Below the pieces are notes generated by a model. That model made no database searches. It was not told where the DNA came from and was given only the letters and a program-made list of their open reading frames with translations. A stretch of 34,510 nucleotides of DNA from the NCBI GenBank assembly GCA_944393325.1, contig CALXZU010000014.1, forward strand, positions 1-34,510, read 5' to 3'. Made by a program: the position numbers and the translations under genes. This document shows positions 1-7,260 of the stretch, in pieces. The stretch's first letter is position 1; each line of letters opens with the position of its first letter. This DNA is from an uncultured Clostridia bacterium. GTDB taxonomy: Bacteria > Bacillota > Clostridia > TANB77 > CAG-508.

Positions 1-33
1 TGTTTTTTCAATATTTTTTTGATAAAAATTATA

Positions 34-57
34 TAGGCATTTTTTATATTTTGCCTA
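34..57 (-). terminator. weak candidate terminator after the gerQ-like gene
   Basis: Inverted repeat TAGGCA ... TGCCTA with a 12-nt AT loop. On the minus strand it is followed by a T-rich stretch. The stem is only 6 bp, so this is tentative. It lies about 95 nt past the end of the gerQ-like gene, and nothing else is recognisable in 1-150. Confidence 0.4.
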
Positions 58-150
58 CATTAATTTTACACTAACGATAAATAAATTTAAATATCATAAT
101 TATGATATTTTATTCATTAAAAATTCTATTTTAAGATTTTAAATGTGCAC

Positions 151-486
151 TTAGTAATACCTATACATATTATTTATCGTACCATACATATTAGATTGAT
201 TTTGTGAAATTGTAATAAATTTTATAGAATAAATATCACAATAAGTAATACTATCACTTTCCAAAGAACGTAGCAATATGTAACTTGCCCCTACATCTTG
301 TAATATTCCTATTCTATCTACCATATTATTTGTTCCAATTAAAAACTCAACTCTCATAAGTTTTCCTATCTGTGTTCTTAAAAATGCTGGTGTATAAATT
401 GAATTTGTTAAAATTTCTGGTGAATTTTGATTGATAACATTTTGTCTATTTTCTCTTTCTTTTTCATTCTTTTTATCTTCTATCAT
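151..486 (-). CDS. gerQ: GerQ-like spore coat protein
   Basis: This 111-residue protein has a low-complexity, Asn/Glu-rich N-terminus (about residues 1-30). A compact domain follows from about residue 35 that resembles the GerQ coat family: a F-L-R-x-x-I-G-K-L start, a strand pair, an I-G-I-L-x-D-x-G-A-x-Y-I-L-L core and an Y-x-I-K-F-I-T-I end. In Bacillus, GerQ is an inner-coat protein needed to localise the cortex hydrolase CwlJ and is crosslinked late in sporulation. The gene directly upstream on the same strand is a CwlJ-type hydrolase only 51 nt away, which supports the call and suggests one operon. A good ribosome site (GAGGAG) precedes the ATG. The family match is from remembered patterns, and the N-terminus is unlike Bacillus GerQ. 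Confidence 0.68.
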   Translation of the reverse strand: MIEDKKNEKERENRQNVINQNSPEILTNSIYTPAFLRTQIGKLMRVEFLIGTNNMVDRIGILQDVGASYILLRSLESDSITYCDIYSIKFITISQNQSNMYGTINNMYRYY

Positions 487-537
487 AAAATTCTCCTCTC
501 ATTTTTTAATTTTTTATTTTTAATTTTTCTTATATTT

Positions 538-985
538 TTAAGTATCTCTATACTTTTCAGTTGGTCTATAAAAACAGTGTTCTCCTAATCTTGTGTGAAA
601 TGTGCCAGAACCATTACTAGGAAATACACTTCCACAAGTAGGTCTAAACGGATTTAAATACCATAAACAATCTCCTATCTCATTTAATCTATTTCCAGAT
701 AATGCCCAATCTGCTATATAATAATGTTCATTTGTAGGATTCATATTATAGATATTTTGTGGATTATAATTTCCAAAAAGTGTTTCTGTACTACAGTCAA
801 ATTGTTTCTCTTGAAATATTATATTTCTAATATTTCCTCCTTGTGATACCCTTGCATATTCGCCGTTCGCTTGTATAAACTCTATTCATTACAACTGTTG
901 CAATAGCTTTCATGCCATTATCCCCTTCTCCACCTGCTTCACATTGAATTATTCTTGCTAGTAATTCTCTATCTGAATATGCCAA
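538..985 (-). CDS. cwlJ: CwlJ-like spore cortex hydrolase, read through a +1 shift at CGG
   Basis: Cell-wall hydrolase of the SleB/CwlJ (Hydrolase_2) family, which degrades spore cortex during germination. It starts at TTG 985 behind AGGAGTGA, giving A-Y-S-D-R-E-L-L-A-R-I-I, then the family motif E-A-G-G-E-G-D-N-G-M-K-A and V-V-M-N-R-V. The first frame then meets CGG (865-863) and would end at TAG 829-827 after 52 residues. Skipping the C continues as G-E-Y-A-R-V-S-Q-G-G ... F-D-C ... N-P-F-R-P-T-C ... H-C-F-Y-R-P-T to the stop at 538-540. The joined product is 148 residues, a normal size for clostridial CwlJ. Both halves are conserved and in correct register (M-N-R-V, four residues, G-E-Y), so I annotate one gene with a frameshift and not two fragments. 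It is followed by its usual partner gerQ. Confidence 0.88.
862..865 (-). other. +1 frameshift site CGGC in the cwlJ-like gene
   Basis: Minus-strand context is AGC GAA C GGC GAA TAT. Zero-frame CGG leads to a stop 12 codons further on. Reading GGC as Gly restores G-E-Y of the family. An alternative single-base removal in the GTTT at 877-880 would also restore the frame, giving I-Q-A-N before G-E-Y, so the exact position in this gene is inferred from the four other sites. Confidence 0.8.
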
Positions 986-1043
986 TATAATCACTCCTAA
1001 ACTAATTATATTGTTAATACTTGTACATTGTTCCTATTTTTAA

Positions 1044-1072
1044 AAAGAAGACCCTATAAAAGAGTCTTCTTT
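1044..1072 (-). terminator. rho-independent terminator after the 1093-1878 gene
   Basis: Perfect 9-bp stem AAAGAAGAC/GTCTTCTTT with an 11-nt loop. It is followed by a T-rich run on the minus strand, 21 nt past the stop of the upstream gene. It separates that gene from cwlJ-gerQ. Confidence 0.85.
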
Positions 1073-1092
1073 ACTATTACAAGAATTTCTAC

Positions 1093-1878
1093 TTATCTTG
1101 TATTGGAACTTAGCATATACATTCCATTTCTCAATTTCATATAATTGAAATTATCTGGTCTGATATATGCAACTGCACGAAGCTTGGTTTTCCAAGGTCC
1201 TCTTGGTATATAACCATTAGCATCAAAAAGCATTTGTTTCATATCGACTCTATGATCTCTTGTCACTTCACCCAAGCAATACAATACTGCCTGTGGAACT
1301 GCATAATCAGAAGCAGATGCAATCATATAATACATATTTGTAAATACTAAATCTAATATTGCTCCTCTACATCTTGCATTTCTATATGAGTATTCAAAAG
1401 CCGTATTTTTAACCCTTGTTCCAGGCTTAGCTCTTGTTCCATCTCTTAAAAGCTCATCACTTCTACCATATACATGACAGCTTTTCTTTGGAATGGGGTT
1501 TATATTAAGAAGTTTGTTTATATCTTCTATCTTGACACTTCTCAATATCTCTGCATCGAAATATTGATAAACTTCTCTAATAATATTATTTGCTTCTCTA
1601 ATAGCAAAATTTGCACCTTCAACACCATTTAGCTCAAACGGTATGGTAGGTTCTGCTTCCATTAGTTTAACAAGAGTTTTTTCATGGTATAATCTACTTC
1701 CACAATAATACCAATCTTTTGCATCGTCCATACAAGTATGGAAAACTTGGCCACTAGCTCCATTCAAATAAATTGGACTAAAATAGCTTCTTTTAGCCCT
1801 TTTTCGCTTGCTTGAAACAAGCCTAATCATTGTCCCAACTTTCATTCCGTCAAAAATAGATGTTTCATTCCTGTACAT
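1093..1878 (-). CDS. unrecognised 261-residue protein
   Basis: I do not recognise this family. The protein is soluble-looking, with no signal peptide and no clear membrane helix. It is unusually rich in Arg, Tyr and Cys compared with its Lys/Asn-rich neighbours, and its DNA is visibly less AT-rich, which could reflect transfer or a phage or element origin. Visible pieces are a basic segment near residues 24-30 (K-R-K-R-A-K-R), an acidic/aromatic D-A-K-D-W-Y-Y-C-G near 53-61, and V-L-Y-C-L-G-E-V-T-R-D-H-R near 200-212. The ATG at 1878 has AAAGGA just upstream. It has its own terminator and no obvious operon partner. It contains no in-frame CGG. It is probably a real gene because the frame is long, open and well initiated, but its function is unknown. 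Confidence 0.7.
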   Translation of the reverse strand: MYRNETSIFDGMKVGTMIRLVSSKRKRAKRSYFSPIYLNGASGQVFHTCMDDAKDWYYCGSRLYHEKTLVKLMEAEPTIPFELNGVEGANFAIREANNIIREVYQYFDAEILRSVKIEDINKLLNINPIPKKSCHVYGRSDELLRDGTRAKPGTRVKNTAFEYSYRNARCRGAILDLVFTNMYYMIASASDYAVPQAVLYCLGEVTRDHRVDMKQMLFDANGYIPRGPWKTKLRAVAYIRPDNFNYMKLRNGMYMLSSNTR

Positions 1879-2129
1879 AGCATTCCTTTCTCTATAGTTG
1901 CCACGTTAAAAAGTATTACCAAAGCAGAAGTATCTGCCTTAAGAGAAAAATATTTGTATACATATATTTTAACATATTTTTGCATGATATTGCAATATTT
2001 ATTCCAAGATATCCTTGTTTGCATTTTTTACTTTAAAATATTCTTATATAATATTAAATTTATCCATTTTTTTTACTTTTCATCTTTAATTTTTCAGTAT
2101 TTACTGTTATACTTAAATTGGTGATAAAT

Positions 2130-2645
2130 TTGAAAATATTATTTAAAAATAAAACAAAATATGATAAAGAAATATATCGAAAATTCTTAGAATTCCATAG
2201 TAAAAAATATCGTTTTCAATCAACATTATTTAATGTAATTATAATTGCATTTATCCTTTTTTTAATAGTATTACAAATAGCATATAAATATTATTCAATA
2301 GCAACTCTTTCGGCAATTATTTTTACAGGATTTTGCTTATATAGATATTTTCACCCTATCTTTGTAGTTACAAAAGAATTAAAAGGTGAAACTATTTCTC
2401 AAGAAAAATCATTTACATTTAAATTTTATGAAAGATATTTTAAAGTATCAGACAATATAAATATGAACACTGTAAAATATCTAAATTTAAGAAAAATATT
2501 TGAAACACAAGATTTTTTCTATTTATACTTAGATAAAACCCATGCTTTTATAATAAATAAAAAAAATTTTTCAATTGGTACAAGTATTGATTTTTCAAGA
2601 TTCATAAAGAAAAAATGTTTTTTAAGATTTAAAAAAGTCAAATAA
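2130..2645 (+). CDS. YcxB-like membrane protein
   Basis: This 171-residue protein has two membrane helices in the N-terminal half (about residues 35-55 and 60-78). A basic C-terminal cytoplasmic domain follows with a F-x-F-Y-E-R-Y-F-K-V strand, a L-R-K-I-F-E-T region and Y-L-Y-L-D-K-T-H-A-F-I-I. This layout matches the YcxB-like C-terminal domain family of Firmicutes, whose function is unknown. The start chosen is TTG 2130, preceded by GGTGAT at ideal distance; the TTG at 2118 would place the ribosome site inside the gene. A terminator overlaps its stop, so it is a single-gene unit. Confidence 0.6.
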   Translation: MKILFKNKTKYDKEIYRKFLEFHSKKYRFQSTLFNVIIIAFILFLIVLQIAYKYYSIATLSAIIFTGFCLYRYFHPIFVVTKELKGETISQEKSFTFKFYERYFKVSDNINMNTVKYLNLRKIFETQDFFYLYLDKTHAFIINKKNFSIGTSIDFSRFIKKKCFLRFKKVK

Positions 2646-2658
2646 ATGTTTGACTTTT
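2633..2658 (+). terminator. terminator of the YcxB-like gene
   Basis: 10-bp stem AAAAGTCAAA/TTTGACTTTT overlapping the stop codon, followed by AATTTTTTT. The right arm also supplies the -35 box of the next promoter. Confidence 0.8.
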
Positions 2659-2677
2659 AATTTTTTTGTGTTATAAT
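2650..2677 (+). promoter_or_regulatory. sigma-A type promoter for the radical-SAM repair operon
   Basis: TTGACT (2650-2655), 16-nt spacer, TATAAT (2672-2677), about 30 nt before the ATG at 2707. The -35 is embedded in the terminator stem of the preceding gene. Confidence 0.7.
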
Positions 2678-2706
2678 TAGAACAAATATTCGCTTTGGAG
2701 GTCTAC

Positions 2707-4006
2707 ATGGATATATTTGAAAAATTAGAAATACTATCAGATGCTGCAAAATATGATGCTTCTTGTAGCTCTAGTGGAAGTAATAGAAAAAACTTAAATT
2801 CAGGGATAGGAAATGGAAATTTTGCAGGGATATGCCATAGCTGGGGAGCTGATGGAAGATGTATCTCACTTCTTAAAATACTTTTTACAAATAGTTGTAT
2901 ATATGATTGTAAATACTGTATTAACAGATGTTCTAATAATGTAAAACGTGCAACATTTACTCCACGTGAAGTTGCAGATTTGACAATTAATTTCTATAAG
3001 AGGAATTATATAGAAGGTCTATTTTTAAGCTCTGCTGTTATTAAAAATCCTGATTATACAATGGAAAGATTAGTTGAGACTGTGAAAATTTTAAGAAATG
3101 AATATAATTTTAATGGATATATCCATTGTAAAACCATTCCTGGCTGTAGTAAAGATTTGATTGATAAATTAGGCAATTTAGTTGATAGAATGAGTATTAA
3201 TATAGAGCTTCCTTCAAATAATAGTTTAAAATTATTGGCACCACAAAAAGAAAAAGATGGAATACTTGTTCCCATGACTTATATTTCTAATAATATAAAA
3301 ACAAATAAATTAGATAAAAATAAATTTAAAAAAGATTTTGTACCTGCAGGACAAACAACTCAACTAATTATAGGCGCTACGCCTGAGAGTGATTTTAAAA
3401 TATTAAAATTATCCGAAAATCTATATAACAAATTAAAATTAAAAAGAGTATATTACTCAGCATATATCAGCATAAATAATGATAAAAACCTTCCTACTTT
3501 AGAAAGTCCGCCTCTACTTCGTGAAAACAGATTATACCAAGCTGATTGGCTTCTTAGATTTTATGGTTTTAAAGTAGATGAACTCTTAAATGAAAAAAAT
3601 CCTAATTTTAATACAATATTAGACCCTAAATGCGACTGGGCAATTAGGAATTTAGACAAATTCCCAATAGAAATAAATAAAGCAGATTATTATACATTAC
3701 TAAAAGTCCCAGGAATTGGAATAATTTCAGCAAAAAAAATAATAAGAGCAAGAAGAAATAATAATTTAAACTTCGAGGATTTAAAAAAGTTAGGAATTAC
3801 AATAAAAAGAGCTAAATATTTTATAACATGTAGACGGAAAATATTTTGAAAAAGTTTATAAATTTAATGAAAATTTTATAGAAACAAATCTTATTTATCA
3901 AGAAAGAAGTAATTTAAACAAAGAAAATTTTAAACAATTATCTCTTTTTGATAAAATTACACCTACAAAGGAGGATAAAATAAAATGTCTAACTGGAAAC
4001 TTATAA
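2707..4006 (+). CDS. putative DNA repair radical SAM protein (TIGR03916), +1 shift at CGG
   Basis: Radical SAM enzyme of the 'putative DNA modification/repair' family (TIGR03916). The iron-sulfur motif is C-I-Y-D-C-K-Y-C (CxxxCxxC) near residue 65, followed by a TIM-barrel core with S-I-N-I-E-L-P. A C-terminal helix-hairpin-helix (L-L-K-V-P-G-I-G near 340) suggests DNA binding. The ATG at 2707 follows GGAGGT. The zero frame ends at 3847-3849, just after F-I-T-C-R. CGG at 3835-3837 marks the break. Dropping its C continues G-K-Y-F-E-K-V-Y for 56 more codons, including the Q-L-S-L-F-D tail expected for this family, to TAA 4004-4006. The joined protein is 432 residues. The extended end overlaps the partner gene start by 22 nt, indicating translational coupling. 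The substrate is not established for this family. Confidence 0.88.
3835..3838 (+). other. +1 frameshift site CGGA in the radical-SAM gene
   Basis: Context is ACA TGT AGA C GGA AAA TAT TTT. Zero-frame CGG is followed three codons later by TGA. The +1 reading gives I-T-C-R-G-K-Y-F, matching the family end, and stays open for 168 nt with the ribosome site of the next gene inside it. Confidence 0.88.
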
Positions 4007-4741
4007 ATAAAACATATATATATGATGGTAGTTTTGATGGACTGCTATCAACAATTTTTAAATGTTATTTTGAAAAAACTTTACCTCAAAAACTATATTC
4101 TAAAAATAATTATATAGAAAACTTTTTAGATAAGACAGAATTTATAAAAACTGATTATGAAAAATCAAAAAGAATATTTGATGCAATTCCTAAATTGATA
4201 TCTATAGAAACGTTAAAAAATATTTATTATGCATTTTTATCAAATGACAAAGAAAAAGATATAAATATTTTAAATTATATATGTAATGGGTTTGATATCG
4301 GTTCTGAAATCAACAATAAAATTATCCTATCATATGTATTTAAAACAATTAGCTTGCGAAAAAAAGTATTATCTGAATGCCATAAATTAAAAGGGTTACT
4401 CAGATTTCAAGAAATAGGAGAAAATTTTTGTTATAGCAAAATAAATCCAGATAATTTGATATTAGAACCTTTGCGGACAACACTTTATAAAAAGACTTCC
4501 TAATATGAAATTTATAATACATGACCAAAGCCACGAATTTTGCTTTATATATAATTCTTCTGAATATAAAATTATAAATAGTAAAAACTTAAAAATACCT
4601 ACTATTACAGATGAAGAAATAGAATATCAAAATTTATGGAAATTATTTTTTAATACTATCTCAATAAAGGAAAGGACAAATCCAAGATGTCAAATGCAGT
4701 ATATGCCTAAAAAATATTGGAAAAATTTAATTGAAATATAG
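3985..4741 (+). CDS. TIGR03915-family putative DNA repair protein, +1 shift at CGG
   Basis: Partner protein that habitually follows the TIGR03916 radical-SAM gene. The N-terminal half shows the family opening Y-I-Y-D-G-S-F-D-G-L-L and the L-K-N-I-Y-Y-A-F-L-S segment, then L-L-R-F-Q-E-I and L-I-L-E-P-L. Here the frame meets CGG (4474-4476) and would stop at 4501-4503. Skipping the C gives G-Q-H-F-I-K-R-L-P-N-M-K, continuing to I-I-H-D, the L-W-K-L-F-F-N-T-I-S-I-K-E-R motif and Q-Y-M-P-K-K-Y-W at the end (stop 4739-4741). The joined product is 251 residues, the usual family length. Start ATG 3985 follows AAGGAGG. The second part has no good ribosome site of its own at its ATG 4505, so independent translation is unlikely. 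Molecular function is unproven for the family. Confidence 0.88.
4474..4477 (+). other. +1 frameshift site CGGA in the TIGR03915 gene
   Basis: Context is GAA CCT TTG C GGA CAA CAC TTT. Zero-frame reading ends nine codons later. The +1 reading joins two halves of one conserved family exactly, with no residues missing. Confidence 0.88.
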
Positions 4742-4783
4742 GCAACCGCAATCCCATTGGCTTTAGACGATGGGTAGTTCACA
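4741..4783 (+). mobile_element. probable relic right end of an IS200/IS605-type element
   Basis: The segment CCCATTGGCTTTAGACGATGGG followed by TAGTTCAC resembles the terminal hairpin and end sequence of IS200/IS605/IS1341-type elements, whose right ends carry a 'GGCTTTAGcc' hairpin and finish in TTCAC-like bases. This end also forms the 3' part of the TnpB guide (omega) RNA. No tnpA or tnpB lies nearby, so only a scar or a solo RNA end would remain. Recognition is from memory of these ends. Confidence 0.45.
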
Positions 4784-4795
4784 ATCCATAAAAAC

Positions 4796-4821
4796 CCACT
4801 AATTTATTTAGTGGATTTTTT
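4796..4821 (+). terminator. terminator after the radical-SAM operon
   Basis: CCACTAA/TTAGTGG stem, 5-nt loop, then ATTTTTT. It lies between the plus-strand repair operon and the converging LiaG-like gene. Confidence 0.85.
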
Positions 4822-4832
4822 GCATTTCTATT

Positions 4833-5681
4833 TTAAATAGTCTCTTCTACAAAATTAATATTTGTTTTTCCAATCCCAGCTTCAATATTAACATTTATAT
4901 TTCCATTTCCAATAATTTGACCATTTTTCACTTCACTTCCATCTATTATTAAATTACCTATTCCAGTCTCTGCTCTTAATTTATACTTATCTTTAGAACC
5001 AATAAGATCTATTCTTAAATTGCCAACACCAGCTTCTATTTCACCTCTATTTAAAATTTCACAGTTAAGACTTGTCTCTCCTATTCCTCCATTAAATTCT
5101 AATTCTCCAAAAGAAGAATTTTCTATAGTAGTATTACCTGCTCCACTATCAATTTCAGCATTTGCTACTTGTATATTGTTAATCTTACAGTTTCCAGTTC
5201 CAATATCTAATTCTAATTTTGAAGTTTTAATTTCTTCTATATTAGTATCACTAACACCTAAATCAAGTTTAATATCTTTAAATTCTAAATCGTTTGGTAT
5301 ATATATAATCACTTTAGATTCTTTATCTATATCTCCAAATAATCTAAATGTTTTATCTTCTATTTTTAATTCTTTTCCTGAATTAACTTGTTTAACCAAA
5401 AGATTTTTAGAAACATTTATCAATTCTACTTTAAAAGTATCACCATTCTTAATTTCTAATGCATGATTTCCTAAATCTATATTTAAACTATCTATTCCAC
5501 TATATTCTTGTGTATAACTAACTAAATCATTATCATTTATATTATTACTTATTGTTTCAATTCCAACCCCAATACCAAAGATTGTAGTTATTACAAAAAT
5601 AATTACACTTATAATCATTATTGCTAAATATATTGCTAAAGCAATTGCGCCATATTTTATCACTTTTTGGAAAGGTCTCAT
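4833..5681 (-). CDS. LiaG-like membrane-anchored beta-repeat protein (DUF4097)
   Basis: This 282-residue protein has one strong N-terminal membrane helix (about residues 12-38). An extracellular region follows that is built of short repeated beta-strand turns with recurrent G-x-G-N/G-I-G-x-T patterns (D-I-G-T-G-N-C, D-S-G-A-G-N-T, N-G-G-I-G-E-T, E-A-G-V-G-N-L, E-T-G-I-G-N-L, E-A-G-I-G-K-T). This is the right-handed beta-type repeat of the DUF4097/LiaG family, found in envelope-stress operons. Its start overlaps the end of the LiaF-like gene by 4 nt (ATGA), so the two are translationally coupled and probably act together at the membrane. A direct role in envelope stress sensing is inferred from family and context; no two-component system is present in the window. 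Confidence 0.75.
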   Translation of the reverse strand: MRPFQKVIKYGAIALAIYLAIMIISVIIFVITTIFGIGVGIETISNNINDNDLVSYTQEYSGIDSLNIDLGNHALEIKNGDTFKVELINVSKNLLVKQVNSGKELKIEDKTFRLFGDIDKESKVIIYIPNDLEFKDIKLDLGVSDTNIEEIKTSKLELDIGTGNCKINNIQVANAEIDSGAGNTTIENSSFGELEFNGGIGETSLNCEILNRGEIEAGVGNLRIDLIGSKDKYKLRAETGIGNLIIDGSEVKNGQIIGNGNINVNIEAGIGKTNINFVEETI

Positions 5682-6361
5682 TTTATTTCTACACCTCCAA
5701 ACATAGCAACACTATTAATATAAATAGTAGGTAAATTTTCATTAAAAGTTGTTTTCACCTTATTACTAGTTCCACCAAAAATAGGTGTTGATTTTACTTT
5801 GATATTTACATTTTGAGGAACTATTATATCTACTCCACCAAATATGGCATTTACATTAATAATTTGGTCTTTAGTTATAGTGGCTTCTTTTAAATTTAAA
5901 ACCATACTTCCAAATATTGAATCTAATTTTGCACTTTTAAATTCTTGATTTTGATAACTTATGTCTTCTGATCCAAAAGTCACACAATATTCCTCTAATT
6001 TTTCTTTATCTTTTTTTATAGTCTCTATTCTTTCTTTTAGTCTTTTATCAATAGTATTTTTAAATATCAAACTTAAACCAATTACTATTAATATAAATGG
6101 TATTATTAGTTTTGAAATCAATGTAAAACTGATTATTCCTCTTGTACATAAAAACAACACAATTCCTATAACAAGTAAAATTGCACTCCATATTTTACTT
6201 TCATTTGTAATCAAAGATATTAAACTTGGTATAATTATAAGAAAAGTCCACCAGCCTTCAAAAAATATAGTAATATTTGTAATCTCTAATGCATTTAAAG
6301 CCCATATTATTCCAATTACTAAAATTATAACTCCCCACAAAATATTTTTAACTTTACTCAT
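5678..6361 (-). CDS. LiaF-like membrane protein
   Basis: This 227-residue protein has four hydrophobic helices in the first 105 residues (the LiaI/LiaF N-terminal membrane module). A charged linker rich in K/E follows, then a C-terminal beta domain with three repeated S-I-F-G-S/A-I-F-G-G/P-I-F-G-G/A-M-F-G-G turns, the hallmark of the LiaF/YvqF C-terminal domain. LiaF-type proteins modulate sensor kinases that respond to cell-wall antibiotics. No kinase or regulator lies next to it here, so its partner would be elsewhere. It forms an operon with the LiaG-like gene and follows the nucleotidase gene by only 14 nt. Confidence 0.8.
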   Translation of the reverse strand: MSKVKNILWGVIILVIGIIWALNALEITNITIFFEGWWTFLIIIPSLISLITNESKIWSAILLVIGIVLFLCTRGIISFTLISKLIIPFILIVIGLSLIFKNTIDKRLKERIETIKKDKEKLEEYCVTFGSEDISYQNQEFKSAKLDSIFGSMVLNLKEATITKDQIINVNAIFGGVDIIVPQNVNIKVKSTPIFGGTSNKVKTTFNENLPTIYINSVAMFGGVEIK

Positions 6362-6375
6362 TTTATCCCTTCTTT

Positions 6376-7152
6376 CTATATATTTATTATTTTTCTTACT
6401 TCATCAAATGTAGCATCTTCACCTGTAAGTATTATATCAAATTCTTTTTTATATACATCAATATTCTCTAATTTATCTAAAAAAGCAATTTTAAATGTTT
6501 TTTTAGTATTATCAGTCATCTCTATATCTTCTATTGTATCACCTAATAATAATCTATATTCTCTTTTTTTAAATTCTTCTTTCCACATTCCTTTTAACTT
6601 ACCATTTATACACTTATTCATTGTATGTATTAATGAATTCTCTAATTTTAAAGCATTTCCATCTTCATCAAATATAAAATTATTGCTTATTAAAATTATA
6701 TTATCAAAAAAACAATTTTCTTTATTTAAAAATTCTTTTATTACACTTCCTATTCCTGCTGATAGTATTACTACTGGTATTTTATTTTCATACATATATT
6801 GTAAAAACTCTTTTGCCCCTTTTCTAAAATTTAAATTAGCAATTTCAACAACATCTTTTAACTTTTCTTTGTTAAATTTATACTTGTAATATAAATTCAT
6901 ACAAGAATTATACCATATTTCCATCTGTTTGTTCTTTTCTTCATATGAAATACTATAATCCATTTCTATTGGTCTATATTTTTCATATAATTTATTTATT
7001 TCTTGTTCACAACCTTCTTTTGCTGTCATTCCTGCAATTGCCCATGAATCCAGACTGTCAAAACTTGTTGTTGTTTTATCAAAATCCATTAATACACACA
7101 TATTTTCTTTGGTTAAATTTATATCTATTTTTTTATCACCTAAAATTACCAT
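6376..7152 (-). CDS. pyrimidine 5'-nucleotidase, UMPH-1/NT5C3-like (HAD superfamily)
   Basis: This 258-residue HAD phosphatase resembles the UMPH-1 (NT5C3) 5'-nucleotidases, which remove phosphate from pyrimidine nucleoside monophosphates such as UMP and CMP. Motif I is D-F-D-K-T-T-T (nucleophile D23, acid D25). The cap region shows the family's Y-x-P-I-E-x-D and S-Y-E-E-K-x-x-x-M-E-I-W-Y segment. Motif II is V-I-L-S-A-G-I-G, and the acidic motif is L-L-G-D-T-I-E-D-I-E-M. The segment from the cap through S-A-G-I-G to the end parallels the animal enzyme closely, including the final D-I-I-L-x-x-x-x-x-x. The ATG at 7152 follows AAAGGA. It lies 14 nt before the LiaF-like gene. This family is best known from eukaryotes, so a bacterial copy is notable. 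Confidence 0.82.
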   Translation of the reverse strand: MVILGDKKIDINLTKENMCVLMDFDKTTTSFDSLDSWAIAGMTAKEGCEQEINKLYEKYRPIEMDYSISYEEKNKQMEIWYNSCMNLYYKYKFNKEKLKDVVEIANLNFRKGAKEFLQYMYENKIPVVILSAGIGSVIKEFLNKENCFFDNIILISNNFIFDEDGNALKLENSLIHTMNKCINGKLKGMWKEEFKKREYRLLLGDTIEDIEMTDNTKKTFKIAFLDKLENIDVYKKEFDIILTGEDATFDEVRKIINI

Positions 7153-7228
7153 TTTTCTTTTCCTTTCAACACAATTTTACTATACAGAAAGAAAAATAGC
7201 AAGAAAAATCAAAATAATTTACTATTAA

Positions 7229-7256
7229 AAAGAACCCTATTTAATAGGATTCTTTA
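7229..7256 (-). terminator. terminator after clpX
   Basis: Stem AAGAATCCTAT/ATAGGGTTCTT (one mismatch) on the minus strand, followed by TTTAAT. It ends the clpP-clpX unit. Confidence 0.75.
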
Positions 7257-7260
7257 AAAT

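Noticed and set aside
1906..1945. Short hairpin AAGCAGA/TCTGCCTT upstream of the 1093-1878 gene
   Set aside because: The stem is short and has no T run or conserved neighbour, so no function can be supported.
1842..2024. 60-residue open frame on the minus strand upstream of the 1093-1878 gene
   Set aside because: It overlaps that gene's start in another frame, has no family resemblance and no convincing ribosome site.
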